Shown: positions 4,173 to 5,015 of the stretch, piece by piece
Layout of the letters: each line of letters begins with the position of its first letter
Position numbering within the stretch: the stretch's first letter is position 1
NCBI GenBank assembly: GCA_020058315.1
Contig: JAGVEK010000357.1
Span: forward strand, 1 to 5,015
Length of the DNA stretch: 5,015 nt
From: Candidatus Zixiibacteriota bacterium
GTDB lineage: Bacteria > Zixibacteria > MSB-5A5 > WJJR01
Direction: 5' to 3'
Position numbers and translations under genes: made by a program
The notes under the pieces: generated by a model
What the model was told of the DNA's origin: nothing
The model's database searches: none
What the model saw: the letters and a program-made list of their open reading frames with translations, nothing else

Positions 4173-5015
4173 ATGAAATCGGGAGAGGTCATTCACGCAC
4201 GAGGCATTAGGCCGCGTCTCGCATTAGTCATTCTGTTGCTGGGACTTACCTTTGTCGCAGTGGGTCTGGCGGCGGAAAGCCCAGAGCGGATGGAAGCGCG
4301 TCGTCTGGCCCAACAAGGGCAGACACAGCGCGAGGGTGGGAAAACGCGGTTTGGCCTGCCGGTCGCCGATGGTCCGCAGGACCAACTCAGCGATTGGTTG
4401 GCCACGGAGGCTGCCGATCAGTCGATCATCCAAGACAACTACGTGGCCAGCACCGGCTTGAATTCGGTGACAGCCGCCCCTGGTCTCAAGCTGGCCGCGA
4501 CATCGTATGATTTCCAGCACAACGATGCGGCGCCGCACCAGATCGCGACCAACGGGAGCGGGCAGTATATCCACTTCACGTGGACACACTGGGATGTGAT
4601 TCCAGAATCCCTCAACCAGGTGGACCGCTTCGTCCATTTCAACAGTTATAATTCCGCACTCGGGACGTTCAATTATGGGGTGGATGGTATCTGCCTCGTT
4701 TTTGGCGGCGGCGACCCGCTGCCGGCGAACGCTGGTTTTGTGACACTCGACGTTGACAAGACCAACCGTGCCAGAGTTGCGTTCCAGATGCGGGATGCGT
4801 CGCAGCAACCCTCCGGTGACTACTCCTCGTGGGTGGTGGAGCAGTCGGTTCCCAATTTCGCAATATTCACCGAGTGGTTCCTGTTCGGCAGCAAGGGTGT
4901 GATCGGCAATCTGAACGACGACGCAGTTTATCCGCACATCGCGGTCGATCAGCAGGTGGGCACGGATGTCTACCACGTGCTGTCGCACACTGCGGCCAGC
5001 AACGACAATATCATC
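4173..5015 (+). CDS. Secreted protein of unknown function, 3'-partial
   Basis: The frame is open from ATG 4173 to the last base (281 codons, no stop), so the gene continues beyond the window. It begins with a basic stretch (R10, R13, R15) and a hydrophobic core (about 16-32). A likely signal-peptidase site lies after GLAA near residue 34, implying export. After a polar linker (about 35-105) comes a region rich in aromatic residues and beta-strand patterns: ATSYDFQHN (109-117), QYIHFTWTHWD (131-141), DRFVHFNSYN (151-160) and VYPHIAVDQ (252-260). I recall similar YDxQxN, VHFxW and WPxIAV patterns in secreted proteins of uncultured FCB-group bacteria that look like beta-propeller blades, often with a C-terminal sorting domain. 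That is from memory, not a search. Only one cysteine (C174) appears after the signal. It has its own promoter and a strong ribosome site. No enzyme motif is recognised. Confidence 0.8.
   Translation, partial: MKSGEVIHARGIRPRLALVILLLGLTFVAVGLAAESPERMEARRLAQQGQTQREGGKTRFGLPVADGPQDQLSDWLATEAADQSIIQDNYVASTGLNSVTAAPGLKLAATSYDFQHNDAAPHQIATNGSGQYIHFTWTHWDVIPESLNQVDRFVHFNSYNSALGTFNYGVDGICLVFGGGDPLPANAGFVTLDVDKTNRARVAFQMRDASQQPSGDYSSWVVEQSVPNFAIFTEWFLFGSKGVIGNLNDDAVYPHIAVDQQVGTDVYHVLSHTAASNDNII

Noticed and set aside
3818..4210. A 130-codon plus-strand frame starting at GTG
   Set aside because: Arginine- and serine-rich with no motif; it overlaps both candidate promoters, the leader stem-loop and the start of the real gene at 4173.
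4224..4988. A 254-codon open frame on the minus strand
   Set aside because: It lies fully antisense to the exported protein at 4173-5015, which has a strong Shine-Dalgarno, signal peptide and protein-like composition. The minus frame reads as a histidine- and arginine-rich mirror of it with no domain pattern. A gene caller that ignores edge-truncated genes could pick it wrongly.

Overview
The window is protein-dense and of fairly high GC, and comes from a Gram-negative (diderm) bacterium. The clearest sign of an outer membrane is a lipoprotein with a Pal/OmpA peptidoglycan-binding domain (3025-3639, minus). The secreted protein at the right edge has sequence texture I associate from memory with uncultured FCB-group lineages such as Zixibacteria or Latescibacteria. 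That placement is inference only. No phage, insertion-sequence, CRISPR, rRNA or tRNA signature is visible.

Left block (1-2491, plus): the distal part of a peptide/nickel-type (Opp/Dpp/Nik) ABC importer operon. It holds a DppC-like permease whose 5' end is probably outside the window, then two ATPases. The first ATPase is joined to the permease by an ATGA stop/start overlap, and the second starts within a few bases of the first one's stop. The first ATPase keeps the C-terminal cysteine motif of the OppD/DppD branch and has an extra ~26 residues before its Q-loop. The second is short, NikE/DppF-like, and has an altered signature motif (LSLGQ). A substrate-binding protein and a second permease would be expected upstream.

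Middle block (2535-3838, minus): a probable two-gene unit convergent with the importer. A candidate promoter with an inverted repeat in its spacer leads through a leader of about 160 nt to the OmpA-like lipoprotein gene, then a small FHA-domain gene. A hairpin with a U-tract directly abuts the FHA stop codon. The lipoprotein would tether the outer membrane to peptidoglycan. The FHA protein is cytoplasmic and has lost two of the usual phosphothreonine-binding residues.

Right block (3839-5015): a 533-bp divergent intergenic region (3640-4172) carries the minus promoter above and a plus promoter with a perfect TTGACA box. The plus promoter leads through a leader with a long stem-loop and a strong Shine-Dalgarno to a secreted protein of unknown function that runs off the window end (at least 281 residues).

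I see no convincing new multi-gene system. The points most worth checking are the regulatory architecture of the divergent intergenic region, the lipoprotein/FHA pairing with its degenerate FHA site, and the unusual details of the two ATPases.
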